Numbered from the stretch's first letter, positions 1 through 8,338 are shown. The stretch: DNA of 64,000 bases from Cytobacillus pseudoceanisediminis (GCF_023516215.1 NZ_CP097349.1:3472001-3536000); one strand, 5' to 3'. Notes: generated by a model not told the origin, from the sequence alone. Program-made: numbers and translations.

Positions 1-28
1 GCCCGGGTATCCCGATATTCTGCAGCAT
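1..28 (-). CDS. tatA: TatA/E translocase subunit, 5' end only (partial)
   Basis: Only the first nine codons are in the window; the gene runs off the left edge. The ATG at 28 (complement) follows a GGAGGTG ribosome binding site, and the peptide MLQNIGIPG matches the start of Bacillus TatAd-type proteins, in which the membrane helix begins at this point. It lies about 70 bases downstream of the Tat-exported PhoX-like gene on the same strand. This resembles the phoD-tatAd-tatCd arrangement of Bacillus subtilis, where a dedicated translocase is encoded beside its phosphatase substrate. The identification rests on nine residues plus context, so it is a good guess only. Confidence 0.6.
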
Positions 29-100
29 CCTGCACCTCCGTAATCTGGATGGCTATTATCCTCCAGAGAATTCCCATTAAAACTCATATAAATTTAGCAC

Positions 101-1549
101 TTATAGAATTGGCATTCCATGACGCTCTAATGCAGCTGCTTCCAGTATGCTCATTCCTTGCTCTTCGGCAAGTGATGCGACTTTGCCGGACACAATCGGG
201 CCGAGGCCGGCAGGCGGAGCAGCATGTCCCATGGCCCTTTGGCGGGCAGAGTTTCGCCTCGCAAATGGTCCCCAAATCGCAAATGTGATACCTGGGGTTT
301 GAATATTTACAAAGAACGTATTTCCATCAGGGGAGAATGCCGGTCCGGCAAATTCAGAGCCATTCAATGTGTTCTCAGCAAAGGTATAAACCTTTCCCTC
401 AGGTGTCAGGCCAATGATTCTGTCATTCCCGCCGCCATCTTCAGCAATCCAAAGGTCACCCCAGGGACTCATACAAATATTGTCTGGCATTTCCAAATCA
501 TTTTTATCAGTGGATTCATAAAAAAGTTCTAATGTATTTGTAGCAGGAATGTAGCGGTAAACACGGCCAAGGCTGCCATCCCCGGCACTCGTATCGTCAA
601 ACCAGAACACACCAGCAGAAAAGAACGCACCTTCTAAGCGGCTAAACTGAATACAGCCTTTGTCTTTGGCATCCTGCTGTGCGCGTTCTGGATTGATTTC
701 CTTCCACACGACGCCAAATTTTTGTCCTTTTTCAAACGAACTTGCTTTAGATGCCGGAAGTTCATCGATTGCCAATGCCTCCAATTTCCCTCCTTTTTGA
801 AGGGAGCCGAGAGTCCGGGTACGGTCATTTGGAGTAAACCGATAAAGGAAGCTTGGGCTCGCATCTTCTGTCAGATACCATATCCCTGTTGCAGGGTCGA
901 CTGCACAGGCTTCATGAGAGAAGTAACCCATATCACGGATTGGGGTTTTCGACATTTCGTTTTCCGGATCAAGCGGGTTGACTTCAAAAACAAAGCCATG
1001 TCCCAATTCCCGTGTCTCTTCACATGTTAACCAAGTCCCCCAGGTTGTGGAGCCACCGGCACAGTTGCGGATTGTACCAGAACTTGTCACATACTCCTGA
1101 ATAACCTCTCGGTTCGAACCAACGACTAATGCAGTTGTACCTCCTGCAGCACCTTTGCTCCAAGGATTTTTTCCGTTTACAGGGTATTGAGAATTTGTGC
1201 TGTTTTCATGATTCCGTACAAGAATGGTCGTGTTTTTCTCTCCTCTATAAGCAGCCATTCCATCTAGCATGGCAGGCACGAGGTCCCCGTTTGACATTTT
1301 ATCGCCCGTTTTGGATATAATTTTGTAATGGAACCCTCTAGGAAGATCTAATATTCCGTTTGGATCTTTTACTAATGGGCCATATCCGCCAAAACCACTA
1401 GTTGGATTGTTGCCTGGTGCTGCAGCTAATGTCTTTGTGATGCCGCCTAAAGAATAGACACCCGACGCTCCTAAAGCAACTGCTAACGTACCTGCTCCTC
1501 CAGCTTTTAAAAAGTCCCGTCTGTTCATGCCGCTATTGTTCAATCTCAT
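101..1549 (-). CDS. PhoX-family (DUF839) phosphatase-like protein, Tat-exported
   Basis: Predicted secreted phosphatase-like beta-propeller protein of 482 residues. The N-terminus carries a twin-arginine motif, NRRDFLKAGG, around residues 9-18, followed by an Ala/Gly-rich hydrophobic stretch, so it should cross the membrane folded through the Tat pathway. The rest matches the PhoX/DUF839 family: a Glu-rich metal-site region (TCEETRE, VRNHE) and propeller-like segments such as WIAEDGGGNDRI. PhoX enzymes are calcium/iron phosphomonoesterases; activity here is inferred. AGGAGG sits only 3 bases before the ATG at 1549 but 9 bases before a TTG at 1543, so the TTG is the likelier start. It probably forms a unit with the tatA gene at the window edge. 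Confidence 0.85.
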   Translation of the reverse strand: MRLNNSGMNRRDFLKAGGAGTLAVALGASGVYSLGGITKTLAAAPGNNPTSGFGGYGPLVKDPNGILDLPRGFHYKIISKTGDKMSNGDLVPAMLDGMAAYRGEKNTTILVRNHENSTNSQYPVNGKNPWSKGAAGGTTALVVGSNREVIQEYVTSSGTIRNCAGGSTTWGTWLTCEETRELGHGFVFEVNPLDPENEMSKTPIRDMGYFSHEACAVDPATGIWYLTEDASPSFLYRFTPNDRTRTLGSLQKGGKLEALAIDELPASKASSFEKGQKFGVVWKEINPERAQQDAKDKGCIQFSRLEGAFFSAGVFWFDDTSAGDGSLGRVYRYIPATNTLELFYESTDKNDLEMPDNICMSPWGDLWIAEDGGGNDRIIGLTPEGKVYTFAENTLNGSEFAGPAFSPDGNTFFVNIQTPGITFAIWGPFARRNSARQRAMGHAAPPAGLGPIVSGKVASLAEEQGMSILEAAALERHGMPIL

Positions 1550-1700
1550 CCGCCTCCTGATAAATAATTTGATGACTTATGATCCTTTGCTTCCGTGTCC
1601 ACTATCATAAGTTATCAGACTATTCTTAAATGAATATTAAATATATGTAAGGCTTTAGTAAAAACCTATTAAAAATATCGATTAATTTTTCATTGATGAA

Positions 1701-1730
1701 CTGGTTAGGATCTTGAAATAGGCGTTAAAA
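1701..1730 (-). promoter_or_regulatory. Possible PhoP-box-like repeats upstream of the phoX-like gene
   Basis: Read on the minus strand, TTAACG (1728-1723) and TTCAAG (1717-1712) lie 11 bases apart, with a weaker third hexamer at 1708-1703. This spacing resembles Bacillus PhoP boxes (TTAACA-like hexamers with 5-base gaps). The match is imperfect and no -10 was placed. It would fit phosphate-starvation control of a phosphatase. Confidence 0.25.
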
Positions 1731-1897
1731 AGATTCTCATTTTCATAGATTTAGGATCTAATTTAAAAGACTTATAAATAAAAAAGGACAGCGAAACTTT
1801 GACCTGCTTTTGTCAGCACTTTATTCATATGGGATCTATCTGTAGTTTGGGGGATTATTGGAGAATGGCTTCAACGCTACTTTTTGTACGATCATTC

Positions 1898-1934
1898 GAA
1901 AAAAAGTGTCTTGAAAGCCAGCCTTTCAAGACAC
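1898..1934 (-). terminator. Rho-independent terminator of the alcohol dehydrogenase gene
   Basis: A perfect 12-bp stem (1906-1917 with 1923-1934) with a 5-base loop, followed on the minus strand by a run of about eight T. It lies 30 bases after the stop of the dehydrogenase. The rest of the 1550-1963 gap holds only the phoX upstream region. Confidence 0.9.
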
Positions 1935-1963
1935 CTTACAATGATTAACTTATCATTCACACA

Positions 1964-3004
1964 TCACATTGTACTAATATCAATTACAAATCGATACTTC
2001 ACATCTGAAGCTAATACTCGTTCGTAAGCATCATCTATTTGATCAGCTGTAATGACTTCAATCTTTGGAACGATGTTATGTTTTGCACAGAAATTCAGCA
2101 TTTCCTGAGTCTCACGGATGCCTCCAATCATTGAACCCGCAAAGGAACGGCGATGGCCGATGAGTGAGAACACATTGACTGACAATGGCTCTGCAGGAGC
2201 ACCCACGTTAACCAATGTTCCGTCAAGCGTGAGCAGTGAGAAGTAAGCATCTATGTCGATTTTCGCACTTACCGTGTTAATAATTAAGTCAAACGTTCCG
2301 GCAAGTTTTTTGAAAGTTTCCGGGTCGCTTGTGGCAAAGTAATGATCTGCTCCGAATTTCAGGCCGTCTTCTTTTTTATTCAATGTTTGCGAAAGGACTG
2401 TCACTTCTGCACCCATGGCATGTGCAATTTTGACAGCCATATGGCCAAGGCCGCCCATACCGACAACCGCTACTTTCTTGCCCGGCCCAGCTTCCCAATG
2501 ATTTAACGGCGAATAAGTAGTAATACCCGCACAAAGCAGCGGGGCTGCCGCATCAAGCTCAATGCTATCAGGAATTCTGAGTACGAACTCTTCCTGTACT
2601 ACAATGTGCGTAGAATAGCCGCCTTGAGTAGGCTCGCCGTATTTGTCCACACCCGCATAGGTTTGGATATTTCCTTTGAGGCAGTATTGTTCTTCTCCTT
2701 TACGGCAGTTTTCACACTCACCGCAGGAGTCAACCATACATCCGACTCCTACCCGGTCTCCTGCCTTGTACTTTGTCACCTCAGCTCCTACTTCCGCAAC
2801 AATTCCTGCAATCTCATGCCCGGGTACGAGTGGATAGTTCACAGGCCCCCACTCCCCGTGAGCAGTATGAATATCGGAGTGGCAAATGCCGGCATATTTA
2901 ATTTCAATCAGAACATCATGCAAATCCAGATCACGCCTTTTAATTTCAGCCGCTCTAAACGGCTTGTCGGGACCATCAACAGCCCGCGCTTTAGCAGTTA
3001 TCAT
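1964..3004 (-). CDS. adhA: Zinc-dependent alcohol dehydrogenase (AdhA type)
   Basis: NAD(P)-dependent medium-chain alcohol dehydrogenase of 346 residues, likely reducing toxic aldehydes in the cytoplasm. Visible motifs: catalytic zinc site [13 protein letters not shown] near residue 41 and GHEIAG near 63; structural zinc cysteines in [15 protein letters not shown] around 94-108; Rossmann motif [11 protein letters not shown] around 182-192. Length and sequence match the YahK/cinnamyl-alcohol-dehydrogenase-like AdhA group. In B. subtilis adhA is activated by the MerR-type regulator AdhR in response to formaldehyde and methylglyoxal; here a MerR-type gene is divergently placed and the promoter has a 19-base spacer over a dyad, as such activation requires. 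RBS AGGAGG precedes the ATG. Confidence 0.9.
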   Translation of the reverse strand: MITAKARAVDGPDKPFRAAEIKRRDLDLHDVLIEIKYAGICHSDIHTAHGEWGPVNYPLVPGHEIAGIVAEVGAEVTKYKAGDRVGVGCMVDSCGECENCRKGEEQYCLKGNIQTYAGVDKYGEPTQGGYSTHIVVQEEFVLRIPDSIELDAAAPLLCAGITTYSPLNHWEAGPGKKVAVVGMGGLGHMAVKIAHAMGAEVTVLSQTLNKKEDGLKFGADHYFATSDPETFKKLAGTFDLIINTVSAKIDIDAYFSLLTLDGTLVNVGAPAEPLSVNVFSLIGHRRSFAGSMIGGIRETQEMLNFCAKHNIVPKIEVITADQIDDAYERVLASDVKYRFVIDISTM

Positions 3005-3090
3005 AAATAAGACCTCCTGTATTTTTTAAGAGAATGATAGATTTAAAATAGTACTCAATTATGTCCCATCATTTATCTCTTTTCACAACC

Positions 3091-3121
3091 ATGTTAAGGC
3101 TTATAGTTAACTCTAGGTCAA
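3091..3121 (-). promoter_or_regulatory. MerR-type adhA promoter with operator dyad
   Basis: On the minus strand a -35 TTGACC (3121-3116) and a -10 TAACAT (3096-3091) are separated by 19 bases. The dyad with GTTAAC at its centre (3100-3119) fills the spacer. An over-long 19-base spacer holding a dyad is the hallmark of promoters activated by DNA distortion by MerR-family proteins. Confidence 0.8.
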
Positions 3122-3162
3122 GCGATAAATTTAAAATTTTTTTCATGCTCATTAAAGTGACT

Positions 3163-3191
3163 TTGACATTTACAAAATACCATGGTAATCT
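3163..3191 (+). promoter_or_regulatory. SigA-like promoter of the merR-type gene
   Basis: TTGACA (3163-3168) and TAATCT (3186-3191) are separated by 17 bases, a standard vegetative promoter reading toward the regulator gene. Confidence 0.6.
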
Positions 3192-3201
3192 CACGTCAAA
3201 C

Positions 3202-3221
3202 CTTATAGTTAACTCTAGGTC
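3202..3221. promoter_or_regulatory. Second copy of the AdhR-type operator
   Basis: These 20 bases are identical to 3100-3119 in the adhA promoter (CTTATAGTTAACTCTAGGTC). Here the site lies just downstream of the likely regulator promoter, a position expected to give autorepression. Confidence 0.75.
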
Positions 3222-3248
3222 TATATCTATAAGAATAGGAGATAAATA

Positions 3249-3659
3249 ATGAAGACATACACGATCAGTGAAGTGGCAAAGGAATTGAATCTGACAGTAT
3301 ATACCCTCCGCTACTACGATAAGGAAGGTCTGATGCCTTTTGTAGAACGGACCCCCAGCGGAAACCGCTTGTTTAAAGAATCCGACCTTAGCGCTCTAAA
3401 AGTAATAGAATGCCTGAAAGCCACCGGGATGCCTATAAAGGAGATTAAAAATTTCATTGATTGGTGTTCTGAAGGGGATGCCACACTGCAGCAAAGATAT
3501 GACATGTTTCTGGAGCGAAGAGCAAATGTAGAAGCACAAATGGAAGAACTAAGAAAAACAATGGAAGTCATCGAGCATAAATGCCTATACTACAAGACTG
3601 CACTGGAAGCCGGAACGGAAGATATTCATAAAGAAGATAAAATAGAGATTAATAGCTGA
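3249..3659 (+). CDS. adhR: MerR-family transcriptional regulator (AdhR-like)
   Basis: DNA-binding regulator of 136 residues. The N-terminal winged helix-turn-helix is typical MerR (TISEVAKELNLTVYTLRYYD, residues 4-23), with the second helix region LKVIECLKATGMPIKEIKNF. A coiled-coil dimerisation helix follows (about residues 80-115). It has one Cys in the region IEHKCLYYKTA, near residue 111, a thiol-sensing position in the NmlR/AdhR subgroup. It is divergent from adhA with matching operators in both promoters, so control of aldehyde detoxification is inferred. RBS AGGAG lies 8 bases before the ATG. Confidence 0.85.
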   Translation: MKTYTISEVAKELNLTVYTLRYYDKEGLMPFVERTPSGNRLFKESDLSALKVIECLKATGMPIKEIKNFIDWCSEGDATLQQRYDMFLERRANVEAQMEELRKTMEVIEHKCLYYKTALEAGTEDIHKEDKIEINS

Positions 3660-3660
3660 C

Positions 3661-3700
3661 AGAAAGCCGCCTGTATTTAATACAGATGGCTTTCTTTTTA
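3661..3700 (+). terminator. Terminator after the merR-type gene
   Basis: Inverted repeat AGAAAGCC...GGCTTTCT with an inner CTGTATT/AATACAG stem, followed by TTTTT. It starts two bases after the stop codon. Confidence 0.85.
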
Positions 3701-3954
3701 ACTAAAAAAGGTCTAATAAAAATCACAGTACACAATCCAGTCATGTTTTTCTTGATTATAAAAAAATTAGAAACTGCCACTATCTGCAATGTTGAAATGG
3801 GCCTTTTCATCAGAACTTAATTGAAATACAAAGGGGTACTCTTCTCAAAAAAATTCCACCTTGTGCAAAAGCAGGATACTTTTAATCTTTCATCACTATA
3901 GAGATTGAATGAAAATTCCCGTTAGGTTAATTGGCAGCTATATTTCAGTTGTTA

Positions 3955-4571
3955 TTAACTGATTAATTGACCTCTGCCAATCCGTTTCAAAAATTTATAG
4001 AATGTCTCCCGCTTTTTCCCCATTTGTGAGTAGACAGATATAATCTTTTCTACAACAGCGTACAGTTCTTCTGGCGTAAGATTCTCCACCAACAAGGAAC
4101 CAACCTCAGCGTCTTTGCCTTTTGCTTTGCCTCCAACATATAAATTGTAATGCTCTCTAATTTTCATAATACCTATATCGCTTAACAGGGGCTCACCGCA
4201 GCCAATAGGGCAGCCAGTATACGCAACCTTTAAGGTAAAGGGAACAGGCTTGCCGGCTATACGGCGATTTATCTCTTTTGCTACTGGCATTCCCTCTTCC
4301 TCTTCCCCTTTGCAAAAATTACAGGTCCTCAAGCTTTTAACAAAGGATCCAACTGGATAACATGCTAATCCGACATGCTGGAATTCCGCTATAATCTCTT
4401 CCTTTTTATTTTCTGGAATCTCTATATAGAGTTGTTGAAAAGTTGTTAACTCAAGTTCTTCATCTTCATCCATATACTTTGAAATCATCAATAGTTGTTT
4501 AGAGGAGAGTTTTGCACCAAATCCTATTCCTCCGTTTATAGCTAGCTTTATTTTTTTGAATCATTCTCCAT
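3955..4571 (-). pseudogene. Siroheme/4Fe-4S nitrite-sulfite reductase-like protein, frameshifted near the start
   Basis: Single-domain protein of about 205 residues when repaired. It keeps the siroheme/4Fe-4S signature: TCNFCKG followed by YTGCPIGCGEP about 37 residues later, giving four cysteine ligands. Such short relatives of NirB/CysI domains in Bacillus are of unknown substrate. The best start is ATG at 4571 with RBS GGGGAG, but this frame stops at once; adding one A to the 7-A run at 4557-4551 joins it to the long frame and yields the typical beginning KLAINGGIGFGAKLS. Without the repair only a TTG at 4491 is usable and the first conserved strand is lost. A CsoR-type dyad lies just upstream, suggesting copper or sulfur-stress control. 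Confidence 0.75.
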
Positions 4572-4599
4572 TTTTTTCTCCCCTTTATACTCCTTTATT

Positions 4600-4619
4600 T
4601 ACCCTACCAACAGAGGGTA
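4600..4619. promoter_or_regulatory. CsoR/CstR-type operator dyad
   Basis: TACCCT-N8-AGGGTA, an inverted repeat of the kind bound by CsoR/CstR-family repressors. It lies about 30 bases upstream of the reductase-like start. The spacing is wider than in the four cop sites, so the assignment is less sure. Confidence 0.55.
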
Positions 4620-4676
4620 TAATAAATGGTTAAAAGTATAACCTCCTCAGTATCTAGCTGCAGGAAATATCTAATT

Positions 4677-4952
4677 TTAAATTTTTAGTATCTTCTTTAT
4701 TTCACCTATATTTTGTTCAAACCCAATAAGGACCTTAGGCTTACTCATCCATCCTAATAAGGATTTATTTTTAAACACAAAAGCTGGAACAATTCTAGTA
4801 CCCGTAATTTTAATTAGATCTTCCTCTTTATGCGGTTGTTTTGTTAGATCGTATTCAATATAGGATATTTTATTTTGGGAAAGAAACTCTTTCCCCGCCT
4901 GGCAGTCTGTTCATGTAGGTCTTGTATAAAGCTCAAGCTGAACTATTGTCAT
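4677..4952 (-). CDS. Glutaredoxin-like protein with in-frame TGA at the first active-site Cys
   Basis: A 91-codon frame begins with ATG at 4952 (RBS GGGGAAG) and ends with TAA at 4679-4677, interrupted by one TGA at 4913-4911, codon 14. Around it the protein reads ELYTRPT-TGA-TDCQAG, i.e. the glutaredoxin motif CxxC with the first Cys replaced by TGA; the second Cys is codon 17. The thioredoxin-fold cis-proline is visible in TGTRIVPAF, and the whole length is intact with no other stop. It follows the His-rich copper-binding-like gene by 20 bases in the copA operon. Either it is a selenoprotein (UxxC) or a TGT/TGC-to-TGA nonsense change in a normal CxxC gene. An indel cannot explain it, since the frame is the same on both sides. 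Confidence 0.7.
4877..4895 (-). other. Hairpin just downstream of the in-frame TGA (possible SECIS-like element)
   Basis: On the minus strand GGGAAAG and CTTTCCC pair around a loop AGTTT. The stem starts 16 bases after the TGA and the loop has a G at its second position. Described bacterial SECIS elements have an apical loop roughly 16-37 bases from the UGA with a G among the first two loop bases. This is permissive and could be chance. Confidence 0.35.
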
Positions 4953-4972
4953 AATCACTTCCCCTTTTTTGT

Positions 4973-5773
4973 TTATTTAACTTCTATAACGAATGGGTAG
5001 ACATTCACTTGTCCTTCAAATTTGAATTCAGCCCAAACCTTATAAATGCCCGGCTTATCAAATTTCGTGTCAAATACTGTTTTATCATCTGCCACAGGGT
5101 GAACATGGATATATTTTTCTCCATCTTCATCCAAGACAACAACATGGCCTAAGGCGCCTAAATGAGGCTCAGGTTTTGCATCCTTCAAATCAAAATTAAG
5201 AGTTACCTCTTTGCTGATCTCAAATGATTCAGCAGTTAATTCAACCGTTTTACCATTGATTGTCTTTGTAAAATCCGTATCGGCAGCGAGATCGTTATTA
5301 CCGTGTTCATGATGCGCTTCACCAGCATGGAATTCAATAGGCATTACTGAATATTGAAGACCTTTTGGTTTTATATCAACGAAAGCTTTATATGAATTAC
5401 CCTCTAAACTTACTTTCTGTTTGTAGATTCCATCTCCCATTTTCTCTGGATGTAAATGATGGTACTCTTGTAAGTCTGAACCTACGACAATAAAGTGCAT
5501 GTATTTTTCATGGGAAACTTCCAGTTCCGGAACATGGTTATTTTTATCTTTTAACTCAATGGTGATTTCTCCGTTAGCGTAGGATACTTTTGGTGTAACT
5601 TCGCTAATAGTATTTGTACTATGGTCCCCGTGGTCGTGGTTCATATTTTCTCCCTCCTGATTAGTAGTTTTTTGATTAGCGTGTTCCTCAGTTTTTGGAT
5701 TTATACTTGCATACACATTGTAGCCTGCGATAACTGCCCCAAGGTACACGATAGCCGAAAGCGTCCAAATCAA
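4973..5773 (-). CDS. Membrane-anchored His-rich copper-binding-like protein with two similar domains
   Basis: Predicted extracytoplasmic protein of 266 residues with an N-terminal membrane segment (LSAIVYLGAVIAGYNVYA) and a His/Asp-rich linker (MNHDHGDHS, about residues 45-52). Two related beta-rich domains follow, each with an HxHP motif: YHHLHPEKM near residue 109 and YIHVHPVADD near 225. This suggests periplasm-side copper binding, in line with its place 36 bases after copA. The annotated start is TTG at 5773, 23 bases from the RBS. A better start, TTG at 5787, lies 8-9 bases after AGGAGG and would encode MKKVFLIWTLS if one base were added to the A run at 5772-5775. The family is not one I can name firmly. 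Confidence 0.65.
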   Translation of the reverse strand: MIWTLSAIVYLGAVIAGYNVYASINPKTEEHANQKTTNQEGENMNHDHGDHSTNTISEVTPKVSYANGEITIELKDKNNHVPELEVSHEKYMHFIVVGSDLQEYHHLHPEKMGDGIYKQKVSLEGNSYKAFVDIKPKGLQYSVMPIEFHAGEAHHEHGNNDLAADTDFTKTINGKTVELTAESFEISKEVTLNFDLKDAKPEPHLGALGHVVVLDEDGEKYIHVHPVADDKTVFDTKFDKPGIYKVWAEFKFEGQVNVYPFVIEVK

Positions 5774-5809
5774 AATACCTTTTTCAAAATAGGTCCCTCC
5801 TTTCTACAT

Positions 5810-8227
5810 TTAAGCTTTTAACTTAATCCTTTGAAGCCTTAGTGCGTTAAGAACAACCGATACAGAACTAAATGCCATCGCTGCCCCCGCTAACCAAGGA
5901 GCTAAGAAACCAGCTGCTGCGATTGGAATTCCTATGACGTTATAGGCAAGTGCCCAGAATAGATTTTGTTTAATATTCGTGATTGTTTTCTTACTCATGA
6001 AAATCGCATCTGCAATACTCGATAAATCGCCTCGGATGAGGGTGATGTCGGCTGCTTCCATTGCCACATCGGTACCTGTACCAATCGCCATACCGATATC
6101 AGCTGTCGCAAGTGCAGGGGCATCGTTGATTCCATCCCCAACCATGGCCACTTTTTTACCAGCTTGCTGAAGCTTTTTTACTTCTTCAGCCTTGCCTTCT
6201 GGTAAAACCTCCGCAATGACTTTCTTAATTCCAACTTGGTCCGCAATAGCTTTTGCTGTTTGGGTATTATCCCCTGTGATCATTACTACTTCTAAGCCCA
6301 TTTTGTTTAAGCGGGCAATGGCTTCTTTAGATGTATCCTTAATGGTATCAGCAACGGCAACCATACCTGCATAGCTGCCATCAATTGCTACTAACATAGC
6401 TGTCTTCCCTTGCTTCTCCAAGTTCTCCATTTTGGACAATACTTCATGAACATTGACACTATATTTAGCCATGAGTCTTCGTGTCCCGATTAATAACTGC
6501 TTACCTTTCACCGTTGACTGGATACCGAAACCAGGGATAGCTTCAAATGCCTCCGATGACCCAAGATTAATTCCTTTTTCTTTGATACCTTCCACAATGG
6601 CTTCTGCAAGTGGATGTTCGGAGTTTCTTTCAGCTGTGCCAACCAGCGTAAGAAATTCGATTTCATCTATTCCTTCTGCTAAAATGACATCCGTTAAGGA
6701 CGGCTTACCGTTTGTAACTGTCCCTGTTTTATCCAGGATAATCGTATCTAAACGATGTGTTGTTTCAAGGTGTTCCCCACCTTTAAATAAAATCCCAAAT
6801 TCAGCTGCACGGCCTGAACCGGCCATAATCGAAGTTGGTGTTGCAAGACCAAGGGCACAAGGGCAAGCAATAACTAGAACCGCAATGAATTTTTCAAGAG
6901 CATCTGCAAAATCTCCAGGATTGATATAGAAAAACCACACAAGGAAAGCAATAATCGCTATACCAACTACAATCGGTACAAAAATACCTGAAATTACGTC
7001 TGCCAATCGCTGGATTGGTGCTTTAGAGCCTTGGGCTTCTTCAACTACCTTAATGATTTGAGCTAAAGCTGTATCTTTTCCAACCTTTGTTGCTTTAATT
7101 TTCAAGAATCCATTTTTATTAATTGTTGAACCAATAACGCTATCTCCAATCGTTTTATCAATTGGAATACTTTCACCCGTTAACATTGATTCATCAAGGG
7201 CTGATCTTCCTTCCACAATCTCACCATCTACCGGTACCTTTTCACCAGGTTTCACATAAACAATATCCCCTTCTAAAACTTCTTGGATTGGGATAATCAT
7301 TTCTTGGCCATCACGAACGACTGTTGCATTTTTCGCCTGAAGTCCCATTAACTTCTTAATCGCCTCAGATGAGCGGCCTTTCGCCTTCGCTTCAAACAGT
7401 TTACCTAATAGAATTAAGGTAATAAGAACAGCACTCGTTTCATAATAGAGCTCAACCATGTGGCCATCGGAGCCTATCGATGCAAAGCTTAGATACAAAC
7501 TATAGAAATATGCAGCTGATGTACCAAGAGCAACTAGCACATCCATATTTGCACTCTTGTTTCTTAACGCCTTATAGGCCCCAACATAAAACTGTTTACC
7601 AACCACAAATTGAACTGGTGTCGCCAGGGCTAGCTGTACCCAAGGATTCATAAACATGTCGGGCAGCCAAACGAATGACGTAAATTCAAAATGACTAACC
7701 ATTGCCCACAATAGCGGGAATGATAAAATGGCAGAGAAAAGAAACTTTCCTTGCTGCTTTTCTATCTCTTTTTGTCGATGGTCAACCTGTTCCCCTGCAT
7801 TTTCTTTCTTTTGTTCAAGGTTATAGCCTAACTTTTTAATTGCCTCTTTCATTTCAGGGATAGAAACTTGCTCAGGATTATATTCAACCAGAACAGTTTC
7901 TATTGCATAGTTAACCCCTGCTTTTTCAACTCCATCCAGCTTATTTAAGCGTTTTTCAATTTTATTGGCACAGGCTGCACAGGTCATTCCTGTAATATCA
8001 AACTCTACTTTCTCACTTACAACGTTATACCCTAAAGATTCGACTTTCTCCTTAAATTTTGCTGTGCCAGTTTTATCTGGATCATATTTGATGTTTGTTT
8101 TCTCAAGGGCAAAGTTCACGTTGGCGTCTTCGACTCCCTCGATTTTCTTCAATCCTTTTTCAATTCTTGTTGCACAAGCAGCACAAGTCATTCCAGCAAT
8201 TTGAAGGGTTGCTTCCTTCTGGCTCAT
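5810..8227 (-). CDS. copA: Copper-exporting P1B-type ATPase CopA
   Basis: Cytoplasmic-membrane copper exporter of about 805 residues. Two N-terminal heavy-metal domains each carry GMTCAACA/GMTCAACAN; then come the membrane helices with the CPC transport motif (ACPCALGLATP), the phosphorylation site DKTGT, the SEHPLAEAI His-Pro motif and the hinge GDGINDAPA. The start is chosen at ATG 8227, 8 bases after AGGAGTG; the upstream ATG at 8251 would overlap the CsoR operator. It has its own operator and lies apart from copZ by a terminator, and leads an operon with the His-rich protein and the glutaredoxin-like gene. Expression should rise when copper releases CsoR. Confidence 0.95.
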   Translation of the reverse strand: MSQKEATLQIAGMTCAACATRIEKGLKKIEGVEDANVNFALEKTNIKYDPDKTGTAKFKEKVESLGYNVVSEKVEFDITGMTCAACANKIEKRLNKLDGVEKAGVNYAIETVLVEYNPEQVSIPEMKEAIKKLGYNLEQKKENAGEQVDHRQKEIEKQQGKFLFSAILSFPLLWAMVSHFEFTSFVWLPDMFMNPWVQLALATPVQFVVGKQFYVGAYKALRNKSANMDVLVALGTSAAYFYSLYLSFASIGSDGHMVELYYETSAVLITLILLGKLFEAKAKGRSSEAIKKLMGLQAKNATVVRDGQEMIIPIQEVLEGDIVYVKPGEKVPVDGEIVEGRSALDESMLTGESIPIDKTIGDSVIGSTINKNGFLKIKATKVGKDTALAQIIKVVEEAQGSKAPIQRLADVISGIFVPIVVGIAIIAFLVWFFYINPGDFADALEKFIAVLVIACPCALGLATPTSIMAGSGRAAEFGILFKGGEHLETTHRLDTIILDKTGTVTNGKPSLTDVILAEGIDEIEFLTLVGTAERNSEHPLAEAIVEGIKEKGINLGSSEAFEAIPGFGIQSTVKGKQLLIGTRRLMAKYSVNVHEVLSKMENLEKQGKTAMLVAIDGSYAGMVAVADTIKDTSKEAIARLNKMGLEVVMITGDNTQTAKAIADQVGIKKVIAEVLPEGKAEEVKKLQQAGKKVAMVGDGINDAPALATADIGMAIGTGTDVAMEAADITLIRGDLSSIADAIFMSKKTITNIKQNLFWALAYNVIGIPIAAAGFLAPWLAGAAMAFSSVSVVLNALRLQRIKLKA

Positions 8228-8248
8228 ATTTTTCACTCCTATCGTCCT

Positions 8249-8267
8249 CATACTCCAGTGGGGTATG
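8249..8267. promoter_or_regulatory. CsoR operator of copA
   Basis: CATACTCC-AGT-GGGGTATG, an almost perfect inverted repeat of the CsoR class, just upstream of the copA RBS. Confidence 0.85.
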
Positions 8268-8276
8268 TTTTTTTCC

Positions 8277-8311
8277 GAAAACAGATCGCGCTGAAAAGGG
8301 CACGATCTGCT
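8277..8311 (-). terminator. Terminator between copZ and copA
   Basis: CAGATCG/CGATCTG stem (8282-8288 with 8303-8309) followed on the minus strand by TTTT. It separates the copZ and copA transcripts. Confidence 0.6.
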
Positions 8312-8338
8312 TCATTTTTATTTAACAACTACATAAAC

